This document shows, piece after piece, positions 26,921-37,400 of a DNA stretch of 64,000 nt (position 1 is its first letter; every line of letters starts with the position of its first letter). This DNA comes from Parabacteroides faecis. Its GTDB lineage: Bacteria > Bacteroidota > Bacteroidia > Bacteroidales > Tannerellaceae. Location of the stretch: positions 186,001-250,000 of the forward strand of contig NZ_BMPB01000007.1 of assembly GCF_014647375.1 (NCBI RefSeq). The letters run 5' to 3'. The position numbers and the translations under genes are program-made. Under the pieces are notes generated by a model that worked only from the letters and a program-made list of their open reading frames with translations, was not told the DNA's origin and made no database searches.

Positions 26921-28447
26921 ATGAAACCAGAAACAAAATATAGAGGAAGTATTAAATTATCAGCCATTGGAGATGCTTTGGGGTGGATGACCGAGTTTGA
27001 AAAAAGTGCACAATCACTGAAAGAAAAATTTAAAATCGACCGAATCGATAATTTTTATACTTGGAAAAAAAATGTTGGTGGTAGATTTTATGGTTATGTA
27101 GATATTATCAAAGCTGGCTCTTATTCGGATGATACACAATTACTTCTTTCAGTAGCTCGAAGTATAAGAAAAGACGGGAGTTTAGATCATGACTATTTTG
27201 CAAAAGTCGAACTTGCCAATTGGTTAGATTATGCGAGAGGTGGGGGTAGGACTGTAAAAACAGCAGCAGATAAAATCAAAAGAAAATCAGTAAGATGGTT
27301 TAATAATTTTTATTCTTTCAAAGTAAACGGAGAAATTTACGATTATCGGCAAAGCGGTGCGAATGGTGCGGCAATGCGGATTTTGCCAATTGCATTAGCT
27401 AACCTTGGAAACGTTGAAAAAATCAAAGAAGAAATTTTTTGCAATAGCATAGTAACTCATGGACATCCAAGAGCGATTTTAGGGGCAATGTTATATGGAT
27501 ATGCCGTTGATCAGATTATTGTTTTTAGACCAGAGGATTTTAATTGGGAGAATTACATTACCCGAATCGGTTTGGATTTTCCTAAAAAGTTTGAACTTTC
27601 ATTTGTCGATAAAGCAGAAATAAAAGAATGGATTAAAGAGTGGAATAATTCAAGCGATAAAACATTTGAGTATGTTTATGCAGAAACTATTGCAGAAACT
27701 CAAAATTATTTACGCTTTGTTTTTCAAAGCATAAAACAAAATTCACCTACTCAAGAAACACTAAAAAAGTTAGGATGCTTTGACCCAAAGACAAAGGGAT
27801 CTGGAACTTCAACCGTTATTGCTGGAATTTATTTGGCTGCAAAATTTCACGATAAACCATTGAATGCAATTATAGAGGCTGTCAACTCATTAGGATCTGA
27901 TACAGATAGTATTGCAGCTTTTACAGGAGGGCTTGTTGGTGCATTACATGGGAGTGGCATTATACCTAATAAATGGAAATCAGTTCAAGATAATGAATAT
28001 TTGGACAAAATTGCAGAAAGACTTTTGTCCATTTCTGAAGACAGATTTGTAGAAGATACATTTGTTTTGACTTCAAACCTAAAATCGCTCAACAATCTAA
28101 GTAAAGATAATTTTTCTCTCGACACAGAAATAAAATTTATTCCATTAGGGAAAGGCAAAATCACTTTCATCGATAGACAACCGACATTGACAAAAGGCAA
28201 ATACAATTTGATACTTGAAGCATACTTTGAAAACGGACAAAGCATTATAGTTTCAAAACTATTTGATAATTCCAGTGACACAATCACGATAGACAAAAAT
28301 AATGATACTGAAACATTATTTCAGATAGCAGAGGATAAACTCAATCCCAAAGCATATGAGAAACTTAAAGCATTTATTGACAAACAACAGAAAATCACGA
28401 AAGAACAAATTGAGATTATAGTGACAATTTTAAAAAATGAAGATTAG
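26921..28447 (+). CDS. ADP-ribosylglycohydrolase with unassigned C-terminal extension
   Basis: The ATG at 26921 (MKPETKYRGS) gives 508 residues. The ARH/DraG fold covers about 1-350: GDALG (17-21), SYSDDTQL with S69-D70-D71-T72, GANGAAMR (146-153), THGHPRA (179-185) and GSDTDS (325-330), the last two acidic motifs holding the magnesium ions. ARH enzymes hydrolyse ADP-ribose from proteins or nucleic acids. Residues about 360-508 form an extra region (FIPLGKGKITFIDRQPTL, then a helical tail) that is not part of the ARH fold. Coupled to a DarT-like toxin, it is the likely antidote in place of macrodomain DarG or NADAR. No other toxin is visible in the cassette. Confidence 0.85.
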   Translation: MKPETKYRGSIKLSAIGDALGWMTEFEKSAQSLKEKFKIDRIDNFYTWKKNVGGRFYGYVDIIKAGSYSDDTQLLLSVARSIRKDGSLDHDYFAKVELANWLDYARGGGRTVKTAADKIKRKSVRWFNNFYSFKVNGEIYDYRQSGANGAAMRILPIALANLGNVEKIKEEIFCNSIVTHGHPRAILGAMLYGYAVDQIIVFRPEDFNWENYITRIGLDFPKKFELSFVDKAEIKEWIKEWNNSSDKTFEYVYAETIAETQNYLRFVFQSIKQNSPTQETLKKLGCFDPKTKGSGTSTVIAGIYLAAKFHDKPLNAIIEAVNSLGSDTDSIAAFTGGLVGALHGSGIIPNKWKSVQDNEYLDKIAERLLSISEDRFVEDTFVLTSNLKSLNNLSKDNFSLDTEIKFIPLGKGKITFIDRQPTLTKGKYNLILEAYFENGQSIIVSKLFDNSSDTITIDKNNDTETLFQIAEDKLNPKAYEKLKAFIDKQQKITKEQIEIIVTILKNED

Positions 28448-28805
28448 AAATTTTAATAGATGGAATAACACCTTATTTATCAGAACACAAAGGTATATTC
28501 CAAGAATAAAACGTTAAGGCTGAAATGAATTTTATCGGAAATCATCCATTCTCATACCCTGAAAGAGTATTTCCGATAAAAGTCTTATCCTATTTTTCTT
28601 TCCATAGGAGAGGTACTTATCAGATAAAAAAAGGAAAAATGCATTCGAAATTCCAAATAAATTGCCAGCCTTTGTCCCTGAGTAATTTGAAGAGACAGCA
28701 CTACAAATCACTGAAATACGGATAGTTACCAAATCGTTACCACTGCTTTTTGAAAACACTGTGAATTGTTTATTTATCAATCGGTTAAATCAAACCGTGA
28801 ATAAT
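28448..28805. other. 358-bp gap after the cassette, with one hairpin
   Basis: Contains a 12-bp stem TTTATCGGAAAT (28531-28542) / ATTTCCGATAAA (28569-28580) followed by T-rich sequence, a possible terminator for the plus-strand operon or for the converging GH2 gene. Two overlapping short frames (28525-28725 plus, 28532-28780 minus) show no recognisable motif and are not called. No element end or target duplication is evident. Confidence 0.4.
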
Positions 28806-31706
28806 CTAAAATACCAGTTTAACAATCCCTTCTACCTTATCCCCTCTTTTGAGTGGCCTGTATCCCTTTTCTGCATGAGGAATCAGGAAGTTCTCTCTTC
28901 CCGGATTATTATAACCGGCCACCAACAAGCGAGTGGCCTCTTTTTCTATCCATGGGCGGACATGTTGCGTACCATCGGAAATGACGGTAACAGAATTGCC
29001 CTCCTTACTCTTCAGACCTGCCCGGTAGATATTCTCTTTGGTAGAACGAAACAGATTTGAACCCGCTGCCGTCTGATCGTATGACCAGGGTTTCAATGGT
29101 TGTTTGGATGGCCCGGCCAATCCGGATACCGGTAAAGATTTATCAAAAGCCTCGGCCTCTCCTTTCAGGGCATCTATATTATCCTCGGGATACACAGTCC
29201 AATACCCTTTACGCTCCCAATCCAAATGAGTGAAAGAAGAAGGTAGCGTGAAAACCAATCCGGTTTGCCGGGGTGAAATATCCTGAAGCATCGTAAAATC
29301 ATAAGTAAAAGTGACTTCACCATTCTTATGGAAACGATATTCCAATACACCTTCTGCTTCTTTATAATTTCCTTTCACCTTTACGGAAACAACCTCTTCG
29401 CCGGGTACAAAAGTAACCGACTGGGCCAGCCAGTCCTCGCAAACGGGGTTATAAGGCTCAAATTTCTGATCCTTTCCTACCATCTGAATCCCTTCGCCTT
29501 CTCCGTTCAAAGGTAACACCATCAATGAAGGAGACTGATGCAAAACAGTCTTTCCGTTACATTCGGCCGATAACAAACCGGTTCGTCTGTTTATAGAAAA
29601 ATGTCCTTTGCCGGATTGTATTTCGATCGCATTCGGTCCTTCCTGCCAGGAAAGAGTTCCGGTCTGATCCGGTGTCTGTTCCTTCAATTGTTCAGGTAAG
29701 ATGCGGAATCGATATTCATCGATGACAAAACCGCGAACACCAATCACCGCCAGTTCCATGATCTCCGCATTACGCAATTCTTCCAGTAAACGGACCTCTA
29801 TATCGCCTTCAGTACGGGGAGCGATATCCGCAGTGATCTTACCGCTCTTCTTTCCTACTTTCCATTCAATGGAACATTCGGAAAGGTTACTGAAATTATG
29901 ACGGTTCTCCACATAGAAACGGACAATGCCGTCGGCCGTCATATTACCTTTCTGCATTATCTTAACCGGACTGAAGGCTTTCTTCATTCCCCAATATTCC
30001 GGTTTTTCACGTCGCCATCCGTCTATCGGTCCCCAGGTTCCGTAACCGACCGCCTTTTCTCCCGGCAAGAAGAAAGTATCGTCGATACCCGCCCATATCG
30101 CACCACCCAGAACACCCTGGCTATGATACATATCATTCCACATCCGATCCAGCAACGGTCCCCACATCGAACGAAGTCCCGGATCGGCAGCCAGCTCCAA
30201 GCGGTTATAAGCATTCAGGTGGCAAAACTCATCGAATGTGACAGGGCGTTTGCTATTACGGTATTTATCCGGTCCGGTAGGTCCGGGATAGTGATGATTG
30301 GTCACCTCCAGTTCCCCGTTATCCGCATCCGGTCCCCACTGGCTAAAGATACGGGGACGGGTGGGGTCTATAATCTTCACGACTTCCGACGCCTTTTTGA
30401 AATATTCGGTAAACAGTGTCGATTCATTTCCCATCGACCACATGATGACGGAAGGATGGCTCCGGTTCAGGTTGACCATTTCCACGTGCTGATTTACCAG
30501 AACGACATCGTGTTTGTCGTCCGATACTTTGGTATTATGTGCCCAACAGAAAGGGGCCTCCACTTCTACTAGCATTCCCAGTTCGTCACAAGCCCCCAGC
30601 AAAGCCTCATCCGGCGGATAGTGGGAAGTACGGATATAATTCACATTGCCACGACGGAACAACTCGACATCCCGACGCCATATATCCCCATTTACCGAAC
30701 GTCCGCGTAACGGCATTACCTCATGGCGGCAAACACCCCGAAGCTTCACCGGCATATTATTTACATACATCTGATTACCCCGTACCTCTATCTGACGGAA
30801 ACCGATACGGCGGGTAGTCTCATGCAATATTTGTTTCCCGCTCTTTAACTGGCAGGTGAAAGTGTACAGAACAGGATGTTCCGAATCCCATTTATCCGGT
30901 TCCGTAACAGGAAATGAAAGCGTCATCTTCTCAAATGTCCCCACCCTGACAACACCGACCGGAGTTGTATTTTGTTTTAACGGGATCTCCTTTCCGTTTC
31001 TATCTTTCAAAATGAAATGAAGGGACAATCCTTTAGCTGCATCCGAAGATTCATTCATAACCTCTACTTCAGCCTTTAGCGTAGCATCCGTATAAGTCGA
31101 ATCGAATAAAGTCGCAGCATGGAACATCGACAAATTCACTTCCGGCAATGTAAACAGATACAGATCGCGCGTAATCCCTCCCAACGGGTGTACGGCATAC
31201 TGAGATCCGCTCGACGTGGAATCCGCCAGGCTCTCCGATATGACTGAAACTGCTATCCTGTTCTCTTTTCCGGCTTCTATTAGTCCGGTCACATCCAGTT
31301 CGAAAGCAGTAAAACCACCCAAATGGGAACCCGCCTCCTTACCGTTTATAAAAATCCGGCTGTCGCTGTATATCCCGTTACAACGTAACTTGATCCGTTG
31401 TCCGCTCCAGGAAGCAGGGACAGTAAATGTCCGAAAATAACCGGCAGGCTTCCCTTTCTCCACTTCAAATCCCTGCATTACCCATTCACCGGGAACTTCT
31501 ATGCTTTTCCAACCTGAAACATTCCCTTTATTCCAGAATTCACTTTCCGGTGAAGGATTGAACAACCAATTTCCTGCCAAAGAAACTTTCTGTTTCTCCA
31601 TCTTCGCAGGTAAAGGGGAAAGGCGTGGAACGATAAAATCATTCGCGAAAACCGATGGTAAGAATAAAATCGAAATCATCAGGAAAAATAGTATCCTTAC
31701 TTTCAT
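28806..31706 (-). CDS. Exported GH2 beta-galactosidase-like enzyme
   Basis: The 966-residue protein has a signal peptide (FFLMISILFLPSVFA), an N-terminal sugar-binding sandwich (about 40-200, SLAGNWLFNP), an Ig-like domain, a TIM barrel and a C-terminal beta-galactosidase small-chain-like domain. The acid/base Glu lies in IMWSMGNESTLF and the nucleophile Glu in TFDEFCHLNAYNR, as in GH2 beta-galactosidases. It shares its domain order and these two motifs with the GH2 at 56166, so the two are likely paralogues. It is a separate unit with its own promoter at 31752-31850. In a mucin context it would remove terminal beta-galactose (inferred). Confidence 0.9.
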   Translation of the reverse strand: MKVRILFFLMISILFLPSVFANDFIVPRLSPLPAKMEKQKVSLAGNWLFNPSPESEFWNKGNVSGWKSIEVPGEWVMQGFEVEKGKPAGYFRTFTVPASWSGQRIKLRCNGIYSDSRIFINGKEAGSHLGGFTAFELDVTGLIEAGKENRIAVSVISESLADSTSSGSQYAVHPLGGITRDLYLFTLPEVNLSMFHAATLFDSTYTDATLKAEVEVMNESSDAAKGLSLHFILKDRNGKEIPLKQNTTPVGVVRVGTFEKMTLSFPVTEPDKWDSEHPVLYTFTCQLKSGKQILHETTRRIGFRQIEVRGNQMYVNNMPVKLRGVCRHEVMPLRGRSVNGDIWRRDVELFRRGNVNYIRTSHYPPDEALLGACDELGMLVEVEAPFCWAHNTKVSDDKHDVVLVNQHVEMVNLNRSHPSVIMWSMGNESTLFTEYFKKASEVVKIIDPTRPRIFSQWGPDADNGELEVTNHHYPGPTGPDKYRNSKRPVTFDEFCHLNAYNRLELAADPGLRSMWGPLLDRMWNDMYHSQGVLGGAIWAGIDDTFFLPGEKAVGYGTWGPIDGWRREKPEYWGMKKAFSPVKIMQKGNMTADGIVRFYVENRHNFSNLSECSIEWKVGKKSGKITADIAPRTEGDIEVRLLEELRNAEIMELAVIGVRGFVIDEYRFRILPEQLKEQTPDQTGTLSWQEGPNAIEIQSGKGHFSINRRTGLLSAECNGKTVLHQSPSLMVLPLNGEGEGIQMVGKDQKFEPYNPVCEDWLAQSVTFVPGEEVVSVKVKGNYKEAEGVLEYRFHKNGEVTFTYDFTMLQDISPRQTGLVFTLPSSFTHLDWERKGYWTVYPEDNIDALKGEAEAFDKSLPVSGLAGPSKQPLKPWSYDQTAAGSNLFRSTKENIYRAGLKSKEGNSVTVISDGTQHVRPWIEKEATRLLVAGYNNPGRENFLIPHAEKGYRPLKRGDKVEGIVKLVF

Positions 31707-31751
31707 AATGTATTTGTGTTTTAATAAGATTGATAATCTTCTCTACATACG

Positions 31752-31850
31752 CAAATTAACAATAATTATTCGTATGCTTTTCCTCTTTGTCAAAACAAAA
31801 AAACTTCAAATCGGAACCTTCACAAACATAATGTATAAAATTAGGAACTA
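31752..31850 (-). promoter_or_regulatory. Promoter of the GH2 gene with upstream motif
   Basis: Minus-strand TTAATTTG (31752-31759) is one base from the -7 consensus. Plus-strand TGTATAAAATTAGGAACTA (31832-31850) lies 73 bp above it and matches the motif before SusC2 and other genes. Confidence 0.45.
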
Positions 31851-31894
31851 AAAAGCTTCGTACCACACACAGGAAACAACCGTTATACAGAAAT

Positions 31895-31934
31895 GCCGGG
31901 AACCAGTCAGCTATACCAGCTACCGATTCCCGGC
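31895..31934 (-). terminator. Probable terminator of the SusC2 operon
   Basis: GCCGGGAA (31895-31902) pairs with TTCCCGGC (31927-31934) around a 24-nt loop. It lies 50 bp beyond the stop of the lipoprotein gene at 31984. The T tract is poor, so termination strength is uncertain. Confidence 0.5.
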
Positions 31935-31983
31935 TGTATTTTAGAAATAAGATCAAAAATAAATCTTCAAACGCAGCTCATTT

Positions 31984-32523
31984 TCAGAAGTCCTTAACAG
32001 TTTTCAGGATATAGTCCTGAAAAGAACCGTCTGCAGCTGTTACGCGGTAAAAACGATCCTGAGAAAAATCGCCGGGAGCTCCCAGCCTGGGAGCCTCATC
32101 CAAAGGTGAAATGGTTGCAGCATCCGAAATAGAGACATACACCCACAACTTTGTCAAACCGTCTTGCGCAATCTGCTCCTTAAACATATCATACAACATC
32201 TCCTTCGTCACAGAGCCAGACGGACCAGCCTTCTGGATACTGTTCAGGCTATGGCTTAAAGTCGTTTTGAAACCAGTCTTGCCATTTTCCTCAACCGCTT
32301 CCATCTTTTTATTAAATATCACCTCACAAACACGGCCTTCTTCTATTTCCTGGTTAGCAGTTCCTTTCTGGATCGTATCATTATATAAGAAACGATAAGA
32401 ATAGTCGACATTCGTCATTACCTTATCCGACGAATTTTCCAGGTCTTGCAAATTGTGATACAGGCAACTGTTCATAACGAACATCAGCAAACATCCGATC
32501 AATATATTATAAACTCTTTTCAT
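31984..32523 (-). CDS. Surface lipoprotein of unknown function in the SusE position (DUF5018-related)
   Basis: The 179-residue protein has a lipoprotein signal (GCLLMFVMNSC). The C-terminal part DGSFQDYILKTVKDF resembles repeat ends of DUF5018-type domains in PUL lipoproteins; this family call is tentative. No catalytic motif is seen. It is the third gene of the SusC2-SusD2 operon, 33 bp after SusD2, the place usually held by SusE/SusF-like accessory glycan-binding proteins. It is shorter than those, so a structural or modulatory role is possible. Confidence 0.65.
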   Translation of the reverse strand: MKRVYNILIGCLLMFVMNSCLYHNLQDLENSSDKVMTNVDYSYRFLYNDTIQKGTANQEIEEGRVCEVIFNKKMEAVEENGKTGFKTTLSHSLNSIQKAGPSGSVTKEMLYDMFKEQIAQDGLTKLWVYVSISDAATISPLDEAPRLGAPGDFSQDRFYRVTAADGSFQDYILKTVKDF

Positions 32524-32556
32524 TGTACTTGTTTTTTTAGTTACTATTTTACATGA

Positions 32557-34434
32557 TCATTCCCATCCCGGATTCTGTTCGACTCCCGCTTTCAGGCAGA
32601 ATTTACGGTTCAAGGGGACTAAATAACGTTTCGGTGTGAACCGGGCCTCTCCTATCGCATTATTAACAGTAAAGAAATTGTAGGTCTGCCCGTCACGTGA
32701 GATACGGATACCACGCAACGAACCTGTCAATTCAGGGATAATAAAACCTCCGGTTGCATAAGTACCATTACCGACACCACCACTCTGACGCATTCCCCAG
32801 CGCAGCAAAGACCAGTAACGATCGTTACATTCATACACCATTTCCACATTCCGCTCACGTTTGTAAGCCTCGAAGAGCGGATCGTTCCAACCATTTCCAC
32901 TTTTCGAATTAAGGTATTGCGCCGCTTTTTCCGCACTGAATCCACCATGTTTCACCATTGTCGGAATCATATATTTCCGTGCATTGGCAAAATCTCCCTT
33001 CATCAGATAAGCCTCTGCCATATTCAGATAAGCTTCGCCATAACGTAATACCGAATAGCAATAGTCCAATTTCTGTGATCCCGGATCAGGTAAAGAAACC
33101 ACATGATCGTAATGATACTTCACCATCGCATAGCCGGTCGAAGAATTATAATTATCCAGATCACCTGCCCTGCGTCCATATTCATCTTCCGCACCAGCAT
33201 TTATCGGGCTGTTCGAGTTTGAACAGTTTCCGTCACGACGGAAGAATATACGTTCCTGTCCGTTGAAATACAGACAACTGTCATACAAGATAGTCGTATA
33301 AAAACGTAAATCCCTCTTCTTATCTTTACTGAAATACATTTTCTCATCCACATTGGAACCAGTCTGTACATAAGAAGCATCTTCCCAGTATTTGACGGAG
33401 CCGTCCACATCTTCAACCAGATAATCATCGACCAGATCCTGGGTAGGCCATGAACCGCCATCCATTCCCCAATAGTTCATCGTTGCGTGGATAGGATAAT
33501 TCTTTTTAGCATACTCCGAAATATTACCGGCATGCCATAATCCCTGGTACTGCATAGGTGTATCATGTAAAGAAGTATTCAATTTCAAACGTTCCACAAC
33601 CAGTATCTGTTCCTGTGCAGCAATAGCAGTTTCATAAGAACGGAACATGTCATAATAAGGGCTTAACCGGCTACCTTCGACATCCAGTCCCAAAGCCGTA
33701 CCGGCAGCTATCACCTTATCGTAATATTCACTCTGCGCCGTTCCTCCGTCTACATAAGCGGCTGCCTGGTTCGCAACACGCATTAACAAAGCATAAGCGG
33801 CTGTACTGCTCGCACGTCCTCTGGCTACTTCACCGGTAGTCGGCAACGCGTTTGCCGCATCTTGCAAATCCTTAATAATAAAGTCGTAAGTGTCTTTAAT
33901 GGAAGAACGAGGTATCTGCAGATCATCTTCCACAGACAATACGCGATCTATGATCTGTAAACCGCCATACTGACGGGCAAACAGGAAATAATGGGCTGCA
34001 CGTAAAAACTTCAACTCACCGATCGTACGACTCTTAAACTCATCCGAAAAGATCGCACTTGCAGAAATCTCATCGATAGCAGTATGGATACGCCATAAGA
34101 CGCTGTAATCTAGCCATTCATAATTATCATCCGCCGTAACTCCTTCCGAACGGTCTCTCGACCAGTAGGAGCTATTCAAGGTTCCCGTCATGGCATTCTT
34201 GGTAGAACTTTCGGAATGACATGAATAACGATGGCCGTAAGCACCCAGCCATAAACTTTTTTGCAGTACAGTGGAATAAATGGAATAGACATAAGACTCA
34301 GCCAATGTCTCACTGGTCCATGTATCGTCTCCTATGATCTTGTCATACGGTCTCGTATCGAGAAAATCCGAACATGATGTAGTTGTAAAAGCAAGGCATA
34401 AAGAAACAATGCCTGTATATAATATTTTTTTCAT
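32557..34434 (-). CDS. SusD-like outer-membrane glycan-binding lipoprotein, PUL2
   Basis: The 625-residue protein begins with a lipoprotein signal (LAFTTTSC) followed by SDFLDTRPYD, the common SusD opening. FLRAAHYFLFARQYGGLQII is the conserved helix region, and the C-terminal ERNVEMVYECNDRYWSLLRWG segment corresponds to the usual E-R-x-E-F-x-E-G-x-R-x-x-D-L-x-R-W signature in altered form. It lies 21 bp after SusC2. It is expected on the cell surface capturing mucin-type glycan for import. Confidence 0.94.
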   Translation of the reverse strand: MKKILYTGIVSLCLAFTTTSCSDFLDTRPYDKIIGDDTWTSETLAESYVYSIYSTVLQKSLWLGAYGHRYSCHSESSTKNAMTGTLNSSYWSRDRSEGVTADDNYEWLDYSVLWRIHTAIDEISASAIFSDEFKSRTIGELKFLRAAHYFLFARQYGGLQIIDRVLSVEDDLQIPRSSIKDTYDFIIKDLQDAANALPTTGEVARGRASSTAAYALLMRVANQAAAYVDGGTAQSEYYDKVIAAGTALGLDVEGSRLSPYYDMFRSYETAIAAQEQILVVERLKLNTSLHDTPMQYQGLWHAGNISEYAKKNYPIHATMNYWGMDGGSWPTQDLVDDYLVEDVDGSVKYWEDASYVQTGSNVDEKMYFSKDKKRDLRFYTTILYDSCLYFNGQERIFFRRDGNCSNSNSPINAGAEDEYGRRAGDLDNYNSSTGYAMVKYHYDHVVSLPDPGSQKLDYCYSVLRYGEAYLNMAEAYLMKGDFANARKYMIPTMVKHGGFSAEKAAQYLNSKSGNGWNDPLFEAYKRERNVEMVYECNDRYWSLLRWGMRQSGGVGNGTYATGGFIIPELTGSLRGIRISRDGQTYNFFTVNNAIGEARFTPKRYLVPLNRKFCLKAGVEQNPGWE

Positions 34435-34455
34435 GATTTACTCTTTTATCTATTA

Positions 34456-37400
34456 TTAAAATCCTAATTGAAATCCCACAGAATATGTACGCATCATCGG
34501 GTAAGCATATCCATCGAAGTTAGATGCTTCGGGATCGGCATATTTTACCGACGGTCCGATAGCGAATAAATTCACACCGGAAGCAAATACCGTCATATTC
34601 TGCAGCCAGGAAAGATTTCTCAAAGCGGCATATTTCAAATCGTATGAGATTGTCAACGATTTCAAACGTACATAATTGGAATTACGAGCCCAGAAATCAG
34701 AGGCGACATAGTTATTATTTTCATTCAACGAAGTATTACCAGGGCGTGGGAAAACGGCATTCGTATTGGTTGGTGACCAGGTATCAAGCTGATAAGTGAA
34801 ATCCAGACGTCGCTCACCTTCCTGCGCCATAGCGACATTACTCATATAAGTTTGCCGACGACCCGTTCCCTGAATATTAGCCAACACACTCAATCCTTTC
34901 CAATCAGCTGACAGATCGATACCGAAAACAAAACGCGGACTTGCATTATGTCCGTATTTCCGTTGGTCCTGATTGGTAATCTGACCGTCACCATTGACAT
35001 CAGCATACCACAGGTCACCCGGACGCAGGTCTTTCGAGTTGATACGTTTCGGATTATTCAAAACATCTTCAGGCGTCATATAAAACTGTGTACCGATAAA
35101 ACCCGTACCAAGATATCCGAGTTTATACCCCTGTTCACGGGTATAAGGATTCGACAAGGTTACTTTATCTTCATTGGTGATCGCTTTGATGGAACGGTAC
35201 CAGGTAAAGTTAAAACCGGCAGAGAAATTAAAATCTCCGACCTTATCCGAATATTTTACAAAACCGTCCAATCCTTCCGAACGGTCTTCCGCATCAGAGA
35301 CGATCAAAGGCAAATCGTAACCGATCGGATCGGTGTATTCATATTTGGGAGCTACCAGATATCCTTTCGTACGTTCATAGAACCAGTCGAATGATCCTTC
35401 CAGCTTGTTTCCCAAAGTGGCGAAATCGAAACCGACATCTGTCTTATCACGTTTATACCATGTCATATTAATACTCGGAGTTGCACCCGGAGTAATAGAA
35501 TTGACCAAACTACCGCCAATCACATACGCATTGGAATTATAGTTAAAAGTGGTCAGGTAGGCATAGTCATCATGTTTGGCTCCGTTCAGACCAATCTCCC
35601 CATACGAACCACGCACCTTGAAATAGTCAAATATCCCTAGTTCCTTCACAGGAGAAAAGAATTCTTCTTCCGAAATAGCCCATCCTAAAGAACCGGAAGG
35701 AAAAAATCCGAACCTGTTTCCTTTAGGAAAACAATCGGAGCCGTCATAACGACCGGAAAATTCCACCATATAACGATTATCATAGTCATAACGAAGGCGA
35801 CCTACATATCCCATCGAAGCCTGCTCACTCTCTTTGTTACTTGCCGTTATACTGGAAGCATCACCATTCTGTATCTGATGGATCGTCGACAAATAAAACG
35901 TATTTGATCCTGCACTGAGCGAAGTACCATGATAATATTGACGGTTATGTACCAAAGTCAGTAATACATTATGTTTATCGTTGAACGTGTTTTTATAATC
36001 GACACGTACGTTGAAATCATATCTGTTATGCTGATAGGAAGAGCGGGTCATGCTGATGTTGGAAGGATCTTCCAGTGTTGCATTCCCATCGGCATCATAA
36101 TAAGTCGCATTTTCATACCAGTCTGCCCGGTCTTGCGACTCGATATTATAGTTACCGTCAAAACCCAATTTCAACCCTTTCACCCAGGGTACAGCCCACT
36201 CCAGGTTCACCGCCAACTGATTATAAACAGTACGATACTTGATTTCACCCGGGCCATCCAGCTGCAAAGCCGGATTGTCAAATTGATTGGAGACCGTACC
36301 ATCCTCATTATAGGGTCTTTCAAAAGGAGTCCTGTCTTTTAAACGGGAATAAAGGGTATATGCACTGGCACTCGGATAAAGTTCATCCCGCACGGTACCG
36401 TTCACATTTAATCCGACAGTCAAGCCTATTTCGTCAAAATTACTACTGATATTCGTCCTGTAATTATAACGGTCATAGTTCAGTTTATCGGCTTTGTAAA
36501 TACCTTTTTGTCCCAAATAGTTCAAACTACCGAAATACTTTAGTTTGTCATTACCGCCGCTGATCGACACCGTATGTTCGTTCTGGGGGGTATAATTACG
36601 CAACAGTTCATTTTCCCAATTCGTGTATGAACCTACATTTGCTGCAATCTCTGCCAGTTCTTGCGGGGTTCTGAACGAATTGAGGCCATTTCCCAAAGAT
36701 TGATTCAGTTTGTTGATTGCCGTTGCATATTCATAGGCATTCATCCGTTCCGATGGATAAGAAGGTGTATTGAAGGCAAAATTCGCCTGGTAGTTTACAC
36801 TCAGTTTCCCTGCTTTTCCCTGTTTGGTTGTGACTACAATGACTCCGTTACCGGCATTCATACCATAAACAGCTGTAGAAGCCGCATCCTTCAATACGGT
36901 CATCGATTCGATATCCGATTTGTTCAATGCCATGAAACGGCCGCTTGAAGAAACAAATCCGTCGATTACATACAACGGATCTCCATTCCCACGTATGGAG
37001 ACACTAGCTCCGTTCTGCCCCGGTTCTGCAGATCCCTGCTGCACGATCACTCCGGGCACACGTCCCTGTAAAGTCGATCCCATATCGGAAAAAGGTACTT
37101 CTAAAACCTTCGTATTATCGACCGAAGCCAACGCTGCCGTATTTTTCCGAACACTGGTCGAACCGTAACCTACAACAATCACTTCATCCAGCTTTTGAGT
37201 ATCTTCCCGAAGTGTAACTTGAAAAGAAGATTTATTACCTACCGGTACCGACTGAGTTAAATAACCTATATAAGAAATTTCGAGAACAGCCCCTTCCGGA
37301 ACTTCCAAAGAGAATCGTCCATCTATATCCGTTATGCTACCATTTGTAGTACCTTTTTGAACTACATTGGCCCCAATAACAGGTTCGCCGGTTTCATCGA

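Noticed and set aside
28525-28780. Two overlapping short frames after the ARH gene
   Set aside because: No motif, opposite strands over the same DNA, and a large hairpin at the start of both.
30539-30817. Proline/histidine-rich plus-strand frame inside a GH2 gene
   Set aside because: Composition is that expected of a shadow frame; the GH2 frame holds catalytic motifs throughout.
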